A DNA stretch of 6,499 nucleotides from Alphaproteobacteria bacterium (lineage in GTDB: Bacteria > Pseudomonadota > Alphaproteobacteria > UBA828), in contig JAPYQV010000167.1 in assembly GCA_029937205.1 (NCBI GenBank), forward strand, positions 1 to 6,499. The letters are read 5' to 3'. Below are positions 1 to 5,846 of the stretch, one piece after another. The first letter of the stretch is position 1. Every line of letters begins with the position of its first letter. Below the pieces are notes generated by a model. The model searched no databases, was not told where the DNA came from, and was given only the letters and a program-made list of their open reading frames with translations. Both the position numbers and the translations under genes were made by a program.

Positions 1-6
1 CACTGG

Positions 7-147
7 TCACGACCAGGTCGAAGGCGCGGCGTCCGCGCTCGGCGGCGTCGCCCGAGGCGACGGGTTGGCATCGAAGGCATCGCCGGTGCGCTTCTTGCGC
101 TGATTGTCGAACGGGCCGTAGCCGCCGTATATTTTTCTGTTCTTCAC
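7..147 (-). CDS. Hypothetical 46-residue protein, possibly frameshifted
   Basis: I do not recognise this protein. It would start with GTG at 147, preceded by AAGGAG (rc of 155-160) at 7 nt spacing, which is one of the best ribosome binding sites in the window. That is why I chose this start over the longer open frame reaching base 288. The N-terminus reads MKNRKIYGGYGPFDNQRKKR and is basic and aromatic, with no signal peptide or membrane segment. From about residue 29 the chosen frame becomes a low-complexity Pro/Ala/Ser tail ending in TGA at 7-9. Over the same bases the +2 frame gives a more protein-like string ending ERGRRAFDLVVTS, open to the window edge. A one-base indel near 50-65 would join the two, so this may be the 5' end of a longer gene that is broken or misread. 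It is divergent from the hyu operon. The translation start is fairly convincing, but the C-terminus is not. Confidence 0.45.
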   Translation of the reverse strand: MKNRKIYGGYGPFDNQRKKRTGDAFDANPSPRATPPSADAAPSTWS

Positions 148-308
148 GCAAATTCTCCTTTCACCGTTATGAATTACTCCCCACTGGCCGGTGGTGAAAG
201 ACTGGGAAATTGCCACCAGCCGGGGGAAGTGCCGGCGGTACCGGACCGGCGCGGCAAAGCTTGCATACGGATAAGCTATTACAATCAAAATTGATGCGCA
301 TGTCGCGT

Positions 309-336
309 TTGCCTCACCAATTCAAAGGCTTATAAG
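309..336 (+). promoter_or_regulatory. Candidate sigma-70-type promoter for the hyu operon
   Basis: A -35-like TTGCCT (309-314) and a -10-like TATAAG (331-336, five of six to TATAAT) are separated by 16 bp. They lie in the AT-rich part of the divergent region, about 155 nt before the first plausible start codon of the operon. This is a consensus match by eye. GC-rich alphaproteobacterial promoters often deviate from this consensus, so the call is tentative. Confidence 0.3.
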
Positions 337-431
337 GACTGCTGATTATTTCGTCGGTTTCGACAGGTGGCAGTCTGGGAACGAAACGGCGTAACTTGGG
401 CCGCTAGCGCAATTCGGCAATTGTAATGCCG

Positions 432-473
432 GGCCGGCTTGGCCAATATCGCGCCAACAAGGGCCAACCGGCC
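432..473 (+). other. Leader stem-loop upstream of the hyu operon
   Basis: GGCCGGCTTGGCC (432-444) pairs with GGCCAACCGGCC (462-473) to make a 12-bp stem with one bulged C and a 17-nt loop. The stem ends 15 nt before the GAGG Shine-Dalgarno (489-492) of the first operon gene. No T-tract follows, so it is not a normal intrinsic terminator. A shorter alternative pairing, TTGGC (439-443) with GCCAA (453-457), uses the same bases and would exclude the long stem. It could be an operator, an attenuator or leader structure, or simply a GC-rich coincidence. Confidence 0.4.
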
Positions 474-498
474 GCAGCCAAGCGAAGTGAGGAAAAAG

Positions 499-714
499 AT
501 GCGCTTTTCAGACAATGGCTATTACATCGAGCGCTACATCAAATGCGACAATTGTGGCGTGCTTCTTTATGACGAAGGCATGAAGGGCGAAGTGCTGGGC
601 GAGCCCAAGCTGTTCTGCTCCGACTGGTGCCAGCAATGGGCCTCGGCGCGCGCCGCCGGGATTGACGAGCCGCGCATTCCGTTGCCGCGCGACGGCATCC
701 ACAAGACCGGCTAA
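499..714 (+). CDS. Small four-cysteine, probably zinc-binding protein of the hyu operon
   Basis: This is a 71-residue protein of unknown exact role. The ATG at 499 is chosen because GAGG (489-492) lies 6 nt upstream; the open frame reaches back to 439 only through a non-coding-looking leader with no ribosome binding site. Four cysteines form a C-x2-C-x20-C-x3-C pattern: C16 and C19 in KCDNCG, C40 and C44 in FCSDWCQQW. The FCS-x2-C knuckle followed by Trp resembles treble-clef/TRASH- or YHS-like zinc sites. There is no signal peptide or membrane helix, so it is likely cytosolic. The gene ends 45 nt before hyuA in the same direction and is almost certainly cotranscribed. By analogy with the small zinc-containing gamma subunit of acetone carboxylase, it could be an accessory subunit or maturation factor of the HyuA/HyuB enzyme, but I see no direct homology to that subunit. 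Confidence is high that the gene is real and low for function. Confidence 0.8.
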   Translation: MRFSDNGYYIERYIKCDNCGVLLYDEGMKGEVLGEPKLFCSDWCQQWASARAAGIDEPRIPLPRDGIHKTG

Positions 715-759
715 GGCCCGCGCAGGCAAACAACCAATCACCCGAAAGTGGTCAGCCCC

Positions 760-2805
760 ATGGGCAAGGATGTAAGTATCGACGTTGGTGGGACGTTTAC
801 CGACTTCGTCGCCTACGACAGAGAAACGCGCAAACTTTCAGTGTGGAAGACGCTCTCGACACCGGACGACCCAAGCGAGGGCATCGTCGGCGGGCTCGAG
901 AAAGCCGGCGCAGCGGAAGATATCGAGCATCTTCGCTTCGGCACCACGATTGCCACCAACGCGGTGCTCGAGCGCAAAGGGGCTACCGTCGCCTATGTCG
1001 CCACCACGGGCTTTCGCGACGTGCCGTTCATTCAGCGCGGCAAGCGGCAAAGCCATTACGACATCACCTGGATCAAAGCCAAGCCGCTGATGAAGCGCCG
1101 TCACTCGTTCGAGGCGTCGGGCCGCATCACATCGCGCGGCGAGGAATATATCCCGCTCGACGAGGCCGGGGTGCGCGAGGTCGCGGAACGCATCGCCGCA
1201 GACCCCCGCATTCAGGCGGTCGCCGTCTGCCTGCTGTTCTCCTATGTGACGCCGGTGCATGAGCGCCGGGTAAAGGAAATCTTCGCCGAGATTTGTCCCG
1301 ACAAGCCGGTCTCGATTTCCTATGACGTGCTGCCCAAATGGAAGGAGCATGAGCGCTCCTCAACCACCATTGCGGATGCCTATATCCGCCCCCTGGTGAG
1401 CGGCCATCTCGACAGTCTCAAAACGCGTTTCGCCGGTCAGGGCGTCAACAAACGCATCGCCGTGATCAAATCGAACGGCGGCGAGATGACCCTCGAGGCC
1501 GCCGCCAAGGCACCGATCCAGCTCACCCTCTCCGGCCCGACCGGCGGCGTGGTGGGCGCCAAACAAATCGCCCGGCTGGCCGGCGTCGACCATCTTGTGA
1601 CGCTTGATATGGGCGGCACCTCGACCGATGTTTCCACTGTGGTCGATGGCCGCGAAAGCTTTACCACCAGTTTCGAAATCGAGTTCGGCCTGCCGATCCA
1701 AATCCCGATGATCGACATCCGCACCATGGGCGCCGGCGGCGGCTCACTGGCGTGGATCGACAAGGGCGGCATGCTGCGCGTCGGCCCCGAGAGCGCCGGC
1801 GCCGCGCCGGGCCCGGCCTGCTACAACCAGGGCGGCACGCAGGCAACTGTCACCGACGCCAATCTGGTATTGGGGCGCATCAATCCGGAAAATTTCCTCG
1901 GCGGTCAAATGGCGCTCGATACCGAGGCCGCGGAAGCGGCAATTTCCAAGGTGGCGGCGGAAATCGACAAATTGGTCGAGGAAACCGCGCTCGGTATTAT
2001 CCAGATCGCCAACAACAATATGATCGGCGCGCTGCGCTCGGTGTTGACCGAACGCGGCCTCGATCCGCGCGATTTCACCCTATTGGCCTTCGGCGGTGCC
2101 GGGCCGGTGCATATTTCCGACCTAATGCCGCTCGCCAATATATCGTCCGGCATCGTGCCCAACCACCCGGGACAGTTCTCGGCCTTCGGCTTCACCATGA
2201 CGGATGCGCGCATCGATGTGGAGCGCACCACGCCGATGACCTCGAAGGCGTTCCGCCGCGACCACGCCAATGATGTGATGGCCGATCTGGTGCGGGAATC
2301 GACGGCAGCACTCAGCGAGCAGGACTATACCGGTACAATTGAAATACACCGCTCCTTGGAAATGCGCTATTTCGGCCAGAATCACGAGCTCGAAGTGCCG
2401 ATCGATTTCGAGCGCTTTGAAGACGAGACGATTGCCTCGATCTGGCAAAGTTTTCATGAAGCGCACCAGGCGCGCTACAATTTTGACATTCCGCGCGAGA
2501 CCATCGAGCTGATCAGCATCAAGGTGACGGCCATCTCCGCCGCCGAACGCCTGGCCCTGCCCGAGTTGGCGGAGACAACGGCAGAGCCCGAGCCGATCGC
2601 CACGCGCTCGGTCGTCTTTGATGACGGCGCCCATGACAGTAAGGTCTATGACCGCGCCCAACTCTTGAGCGGCCACCGACTGCAAGGCCCAGCGGTGATC
2701 GAGGAGCCGGCGTCGGTTACCATCATCCGGCCCGGGCTGAATGTCCGCGTCGACAAATACGGTAATATGCTACTGGGTGAAATCGCTGACGCGCCCGCGT
2801 CGTAA
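760..2805 (+). CDS. hyuA: HyuA-type hydantoinase/oxoprolinase ATP-binding subunit
   Basis: This is a 681-residue cytosolic subunit of the HyuA/HyuB family (N-methylhydantoinase, 5-oxoprolinase, caprolactamase, acetone and acetophenone carboxylases). HyuA carries the actin-like ATPase fold and phosphorylates the substrate or bicarbonate. Visible landmarks are DVGGTFTD at 8-15 (phosphate loop 1), GTTIATNAVLER at 61-72 (Hydantoinase_A N-terminal domain), SGPTGG at 258-263, LDMGGTSTD near 282-290 (second phosphate motif), GAGGGS at 324-329, PGPACY at 350-355 and FGGAGPVH at 444-451. A C-terminal ACX-type beta domain follows, and the length matches the family. ATG 760 is preferred because the P-loop then lies at residue 8, as is usual, and a weak AAGTGG lies 8 nt upstream; GTG at 748 would add four residues. 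It ends in TAA, 19 nt before hyuB, so the two genes are coexpressed. The exact substrate cannot be read from the sequence. Confidence 0.93.
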   Translation: MGKDVSIDVGGTFTDFVAYDRETRKLSVWKTLSTPDDPSEGIVGGLEKAGAAEDIEHLRFGTTIATNAVLERKGATVAYVATTGFRDVPFIQRGKRQSHYDITWIKAKPLMKRRHSFEASGRITSRGEEYIPLDEAGVREVAERIAADPRIQAVAVCLLFSYVTPVHERRVKEIFAEICPDKPVSISYDVLPKWKEHERSSTTIADAYIRPLVSGHLDSLKTRFAGQGVNKRIAVIKSNGGEMTLEAAAKAPIQLTLSGPTGGVVGAKQIARLAGVDHLVTLDMGGTSTDVSTVVDGRESFTTSFEIEFGLPIQIPMIDIRTMGAGGGSLAWIDKGGMLRVGPESAGAAPGPACYNQGGTQATVTDANLVLGRINPENFLGGQMALDTEAAEAAISKVAAEIDKLVEETALGIIQIANNNMIGALRSVLTERGLDPRDFTLLAFGGAGPVHISDLMPLANISSGIVPNHPGQFSAFGFTMTDARIDVERTTPMTSKAFRRDHANDVMADLVRESTAALSEQDYTGTIEIHRSLEMRYFGQNHELEVPIDFERFEDETIASIWQSFHEAHQARYNFDIPRETIELISIKVTAISAAERLALPELAETTAEPEPIATRSVVFDDGAHDSKVYDRAQLLSGHRLQGPAVIEEPASVTIIRPGLNVRVDKYGNMLLGEIADAPAS

Positions 2806-2824
2806 CGGAAAGGAAAAACGAATC

Positions 2825-4552
2825 ATGGATATGGTCACGATGAACATCATCGATTCCGCCATGGTCGCCATTTGCCGCGAGATGGGGGTCAACGTCCAGA
2901 AGACGGCCTATTCGACCATCTTCAGCGAGGCCGAGGATTTTACCTGCGCGCTGGCCAGCCCGGAAGGCCAGATGATCGCGGTGGCCGAATTCTGCCCGGC
3001 GCAGATCGGCGGCGTGCCGCTGTTGGTGAGCTCCATGGTGCAGGAAATTACCGACATCAATCCCGGCGATGTGATCGTCCACAACGACCCCTATCGGGGC
3101 GGATTGCACACGCCCGAGCACACCATGTTCAAACCGATCTTCGTCGCCGATGAATTGATGGGCTTCGCCGTCTCGATCGGCCATTTCGTTGAGGTCGGTG
3201 GCATGGTGCCGGGCGGCTTTCCCGGCGAAGCGACGGAAATTTTCCACGAGGGCCTGCGCGTGCCGCCAGTCAAGCTGATCAAGCGCGGCAAGGATGTGCC
3301 GGAAGTGTGGAAGCTGCTGCTCGCCAACGTGCGCACGCCGCGCGGCAATTACGGCGATCTCCGCGCCCTGATCAGTGCCGTCGATATGGGCGAGAAACGC
3401 TTGGTCGAGCTGATCGAGAAATACGGCAAGGACGTGTTCCGGCAGACCGTATCCGATCTGATGGATTATTCCGAATCGCGCATGCGCGCCGAAATCGCCA
3501 ATTTCCCCGATGGCCGCTATACCTTCGAGGATTGCCTTGAGGATGACGGCATCGAGGCCAAGGAATATTGGATCCGCGTCGCCGTCAATGTGCAGGGCGA
3601 CGAGGTGGTGATCGATTACACCGGCTCCTCGCCTCAGGCCAAGGGGCCGATCAACGCCACTCTCGGCGTCGCCTGGTCGGCCTCCTACAATGCCATGCTG
3701 CACCTGACCGACCAGACCATCCCGAAGAATTCCGGCTGCTTCCGCCCGATCCGCGTGATCTCGCCGGCCGGCACGATAATGAACGTCAATTATCCCGGCT
3801 CCGAAGTGGGCGGCAACACCGAGACCCATCCGCTGATCGTCGCCTGCATCTTCGGCGCCATGTCGGAATGCGCGCCGCACCGGGTGATGGCCTCGGAAGG
3901 CACGACCCATGGCTGCTTCGTTTTCGGCGGCCATGACGAGGAGAATGACGAGCCCTTCGGCGCCTTCGATTTCACCTATGTCGGCTATGGCGGGCGCCAG
4001 TTCGCCGATGGCAACGACGCCACCGATTCGATCAACGGCAATTGCGCCAACACGCCGACCGAAGTGTTCGAAACGCGCTATCCGTGGATCGTCGAGGAAT
4101 ATGCCTTGCGCCAGGATTCAGGCGGCGCCGGCGAACATCGCGGCGGCTTCAGCATTTCCAAAACCATGCTGTGCACCGGCGACGTGATGATCAGCCAGAT
4201 GACCAACAAACATATCCGCACCTCGTGGGGCCTGAAAGACGGCAAACATTCCGTCCCCGGCGCCACCCTCTACCAGGCCAAAGGCGCCAACGACTGGCAG
4301 ACCATCAAGGAAGCCTTCGGCAAGGTCTCGTCGAGCAAATATTCCAACGTGCCGATCCACCCGGGCGAGCGCATCTCGGTCAAAGCCCCCGGCGGCGGCG
4401 GCTTCGGCAGCCCAGCCAAGCGCGATCACGCAGCGATCGTGGAGGATGTGTTGGAAGGCTATATCAGCCGCGAAAAAGCGGCCGAGGATTACGGCTTCGA
4501 AGAAAGCTGGATCGCCAAGTATGCGCCGGGCGAGGTCGCCGCGGCGGAGTAG
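2825..4552 (+). CDS. hyuB: HyuB-type hydantoinase/oxoprolinase catalytic subunit
   Basis: This is a 575-residue partner of HyuA in the Hydantoinase_B family. It receives the activated intermediate and carries out lactam hydrolysis or carboxylation. The ATG at 2825 has GGAAAGGA (2807-2814) 10 nt upstream; ATGs at 2831 and 2840 are weaker options. Family landmarks are SEAEDFT at 34-40, HNDPYRGGLHTPEH at 86-99, GHFVEVGG at 119-126 (H95, H120 and nearby acidic residues are candidate metal ligands), DYTGSS at 264-269, GGNTETHP at 329-336, RQDSGGAGEHRGG at 429-441 and the glycine-rich APGGGGFG at 521-528 near the C-terminus. It is full-length for the family and free of frameshifts. Base composition is high GC (39 of 60 in 3601-3660). 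It ends in TAG, and I see no intrinsic terminator before the foreign block begins about 50 nt later. Family assignment is secure. Candidate reactions are cyclic amide hydrolysis or ATP-dependent ketone carboxylation. Confidence 0.93.
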   Translation: MDMVTMNIIDSAMVAICREMGVNVQKTAYSTIFSEAEDFTCALASPEGQMIAVAEFCPAQIGGVPLLVSSMVQEITDINPGDVIVHNDPYRGGLHTPEHTMFKPIFVADELMGFAVSIGHFVEVGGMVPGGFPGEATEIFHEGLRVPPVKLIKRGKDVPEVWKLLLANVRTPRGNYGDLRALISAVDMGEKRLVELIEKYGKDVFRQTVSDLMDYSESRMRAEIANFPDGRYTFEDCLEDDGIEAKEYWIRVAVNVQGDEVVIDYTGSSPQAKGPINATLGVAWSASYNAMLHLTDQTIPKNSGCFRPIRVISPAGTIMNVNYPGSEVGGNTETHPLIVACIFGAMSECAPHRVMASEGTTHGCFVFGGHDEENDEPFGAFDFTYVGYGGRQFADGNDATDSINGNCANTPTEVFETRYPWIVEEYALRQDSGGAGEHRGGFSISKTMLCTGDVMISQMTNKHIRTSWGLKDGKHSVPGATLYQAKGANDWQTIKEAFGKVSSSKYSNVPIHPGERISVKAPGGGGFGSPAKRDHAAIVEDVLEGYISREKAAEDYGFEESWIAKYAPGEVAAAE

Positions 4553-4600
4553 CGGCAGCAGTGGTGTCGGGTGATTACCCTATCTGTACACATTGGTTTC
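4553..4600 (+). other. Short gap between hyuB and the cassette
   Basis: These 48 bases follow the hyuB stop. They contain only a weak GGGT-GATT-ACCC hairpin (4569-4580) with no T-tract, so no clear terminator ends the hyu operon before the left repeat. Confidence 0.4.
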
Positions 4601-4627
4601 GATCAATCGAGTCTGACCTCATTGATT
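4601..4627 (-). repeat. Left inverted repeat of the cassette
   Basis: This is the inverted counterpart of 5801-5827, with 26 of 27 positions identical. The only difference is C at 4604 against T in the reverse complement of the right copy. The inner 23 bases (4605-4627) match unit 5801-5823 perfectly. The repeat starts 48 bases after the hyuB stop codon. Confidence 0.85.
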
Positions 4628-4655
4628 CATGACCCCATAGATTCCACCATTGATT
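4627..4655 (-). repeat. Degenerate further copies of the repeat unit
   Basis: Directly after the left repeat, TCATGACCCCATAGATT (4627-4643) matches the unit end TCTGACCCCATTGATT with one inserted A and one substitution. CCATTGATT (4647-4655) then repeats its last nine bases. This suggests the left end once held several units, as the right end still does, and has decayed. Confidence 0.5.
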
Positions 4656-4719
4656 CTTGCTGGTAGGCTTGCTGACATCTGCAAGGATTGGCGGTGACGC
4701 TCACCCCTGTGGTACTTCG

Positions 4720-4773
4720 CTAATTGTGTTTAATTCTATAATCGCCGTCCTCTAGCTCAATAATATCGATCAT
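4720..4773 (-). CDS. 17-residue ORF coupled to the protease reading frame
   Basis: The ATG at 4773-4771 is preceded by a perfect GGAGG (rc of 4781-4785) at 7 nt spacing, unusually strong for this cassette. It starts one base after the TGA (4775-4777) that ends the extended protease frame, the arrangement expected for translational coupling. The product would be MIDIIELEDGDYRIKHN, acidic in the middle, ending in TAG at 4720-4722. I do not recognise it as a known peptide. The start resembles a beta strand with an ELEDG turn and could be the N-terminal remnant of a longer protease-associated protein, for example one of the trypsin-co-occurring domains described in bacterial conflict systems; this is a weak guess. 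The frame beyond the TAG stays open for about 31 codons but does not look strongly coding. The initiation signals are good, but expression and function are unknown. Confidence 0.4.
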   Translation of the reverse strand: MIDIIELEDGDYRIKHN

Positions 4774-4774
4774 A

Positions 4775-4966
4775 TCAATGCCTCCGACTAATATCGCCTG
4801 AAAGCATATACTCATAGAGTGACCTCTGAGGCGTTGTGGCAATTGATGGGTAGGAAACGGGTAGCTTCATTCCTAACATTGCCCAAGCGCTCGCTACGAC
4901 AGATTCACCGCATATCGAGAAATCACTTCGTGCCTCTTCGGTAGAATTATCAGCACAAACAATTCC
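4775..4966 (-). pseudogene. C-terminal part of the serine protease, cut off by an in-frame TGA
   Basis: Immediately after the TGA at 4967-4969 the same frame stays open for 63 codons to a second TGA at 4775-4777. The translation begins GIVCADNSTEEARSD and ends YEYMLSGDISRRH, protein-like throughout. In trypsin-fold proteases the loop after the nucleophile GxSGG is followed by a strand of the type GK-hydrophobic-xGIV. Here GKTVAA lies before the stop and GIVCAD after it, so the TGA falls inside that strand. The missing residue could have been Cys (TGC/TGT), Trp (TGG) or Arg (CGA), each one substitution away. The likeliest reading is a nonsense mutation leaving a protease without its last 64 residues; a sequencing error or UGA recoding is possible. 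It contains the ribosome binding site of the downstream 17-residue ORF. Confidence 0.65.
4927..4959 (-). other. Stem-loop just downstream of the interrupting TGA
   Basis: In the minus-strand transcript, UUUGUGC (rc of 4953-4959) can pair with GCACGAA (rc of 4927-4933). This gives a 7-bp stem with one G-U pair and a 19-nt loop, in which UUC and GAA could add three pairs closed by UACC. The stem starts 7 nt after the UGA. It lacks the G at the start of the apical loop that is typical of bacterial selenocysteine insertion elements, so I do not call it one. It may be chance. Confidence 0.25.
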
Positions 4967-5680
4967 TCATGCAGCTACGGTCTTGCCTGCTTCTGGTAGT
5001 GCAACCAAGCCACCACTCATACCCGGCTCAGCCGGTATGGAGGTTGTAAAGCAAGGCCATCGATATTGCCTAAAGCCCTTAGGGTAGACACCTGTGACAA
5101 CTCCGCATCTTATACTCATCCGGCGCGAAAGCTTCATTCGCTTGCCATTTCCCAAATGTACTGTCGAATGTGTCAAATTGTCTAACGACACCATGTGGAT
5201 CAATTCACCCTCGCAGGGCACCATCGTATCAATCGGAATCGAACTTGGTTTGAATCTGCCCTCATCAGACTTTTGAAAAGTAACAACACAGCATGCAATG
5301 TCCGATGTGTCGTTGTAATTCAAATGCCAGACATCCATCATCAACCCGCTATTGGAGTCCATCCAGAGAATTTTCATATCCTTTGGCTCGATTGAAGGCT
5401 TGGTTAATTTTTTCGGAATAAATAATGATGACGGATCAAATTTGGGATGCGGAAATTGAGTCCGAAAAGCACCTTCTATAAGCGCATGTTTAGCAGTAAC
5501 AACTACAGCGGCTTTAGGGTCTCCCGCAGTAATGAAACCGGTTCCCTCTATATTGGCTTCGCCCCCAGGGCTAAATGATACGAAAGCAATTAAAGCAGGG
5601 CGCAACTCATCCGCAAGACTTTGGTTGTTGCCAGATGCCTCAACCCACCGCCTATTTTCTGCATCACCCGGTATTGTCAT
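4967..5680 (-). CDS. Trypsin-like serine protease, truncated by an in-frame TGA
   Basis: This is a 237-residue chymotrypsin/trypsin-fold protease (Trypsin_2-like). With the start at ATG 5680 the catalytic triad can be assigned as His65 in VVVTAKH, Asp127 in NDTSDIACC and Ser222 in PGMSGG; GTGFIT at 46-51 is the usual strand before the His. The core therefore looks catalytically complete, but the frame stops at TGA 4967-4969 inside the strand after the nucleophile, and 63 more in-frame codons follow. A TTG at 5779 would add 33 residues with a weakly hydrophobic stretch but has no ribosome binding site; an in-frame TAG (5786-5788) lies just above it. ATG 5680 also has only a weak, too-close AGG, so the start is uncertain. 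No clear signal peptide is seen. It is AT-rich, on the opposite strand to its neighbours and inside inverted repeats, which suggests horizontal transfer. A defence or stress role is speculative. The fold call is confident, and an intact product is doubtful. Confidence 0.75.
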   Translation of the reverse strand: MTIPGDAENRRWVEASGNNQSLADELRPALIAFVSFSPGGEANIEGTGFITAGDPKAAVVVTAKHALIEGAFRTQFPHPKFDPSSLFIPKKLTKPSIEPKDMKILWMDSNSGLMMDVWHLNYNDTSDIACCVVTFQKSDEGRFKPSSIPIDTMVPCEGELIHMVSLDNLTHSTVHLGNGKRMKLSRRMSIRCGVVTGVYPKGFRQYRWPCFTTSIPAEPGMSGGLVALPEAGKTVAA

Positions 5681-5800
5681 TACCTGAGCCCATGAGTTTT
5701 TTCGTGTCCTAAACTGATGTGTGCGAACGAGGCCCGTTGAGGCGACAAGACCCAAACCAACGTATACAATCTCGAGCAAGTGAAGCTAAAATATTCGCAT

Positions 5801-5823
5801 AATCAATGAGGTCAGACTCGATT
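5801..5823 (+). repeat. Right repeat unit 1
   Basis: This is the first of two head-to-tail 23-bp units at the right end of the cassette. It begins AATCAATGAGGTCAGACTC and is the perfect inverted match of 4605-4627. With the first four bases of the next unit it forms the 27-bp inverted repeat. It lies 20 bp upstream of the possible TTG start and about 120 bp upstream of the ATG start of the protease gene, so it may also affect that gene's expression. Confidence 0.85.
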
Positions 5824-5846
5824 AATCAATGGGGTCAGAATCGATT
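5824..5846 (+). repeat. Right repeat unit 2
   Basis: This second tandem 23-bp unit begins AATCAATGGGGTCAGAATC and differs from unit 1 at two positions (A to G at position 9, C to A at position 17). It abuts unit 1 exactly. Its GGGGTCAGA core matches the GACCCC version seen in the degenerate left copy at 4627-4643. Confidence 0.8.

Larger units (their letters stand above)
148..498. other. Divergent intergenic control region
   Basis: These 351 bases separate the minus-strand ORF from the plus-strand operon, and I see no convincing gene in them. They contain an imperfect inverted repeat (186-194 with 213-221, one mismatch in nine), a short palindrome ATCAA-AA-TTGAT at 284-295, a candidate plus-strand promoter at 309-336 and a strong stem-loop at 432-473. 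The stretch 255-350 is clearly AT-richer than its surroundings, as expected for a promoter region. No regulator gene is present to say what binds here. Confidence 0.5.

Noticed and set aside
256..278. AGCTT/AAGCT inverted arms near 258-277 as an operator
   Set aside because: Five-base arms with a 10-bp spacer are expected by chance in a region this long.
439..498. Upstream extension of the four-cysteine protein
   Set aside because: It starts at a TTG inside the leader stem-loop with no ribosome binding site, while ATG 499 has GAGG at good spacing and the added residues look non-coding.
748..759. GTG at 748 as the start of hyuA
   Set aside because: The Shine-Dalgarno is poor, and it only adds four residues before the canonical start close to DVGGTFTD. 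It is possible but less likely than ATG 760.
2723..3934. Long 403-codon open frame on the minus strand opposite hyuB
   Set aside because: It is antisense to a clearly conserved HyuB frame. Its His/Asp/Gly-rich composition is the usual shadow of GC-rich codons, and it spans the hyuA-hyuB junction.
4553..4600. Rho-independent terminator after hyuB
   Set aside because: Only a 4-bp stem (4569-4580) without a following T-run is present.
4967..4969. Genome-wide reassignment of TGA to Trp
   Set aside because: HyuA, HyuB and the four-cysteine protein are full-length with TGG used for Trp and no internal TGA, and GC-rich free-living bacteria rarely reassign it. A local nonsense mutation is simpler.
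5801..5846. CRISPR repeats
   Set aside because: The two units are directly abutting with no spacer, and the third copy is inverted 1.2 kb away.
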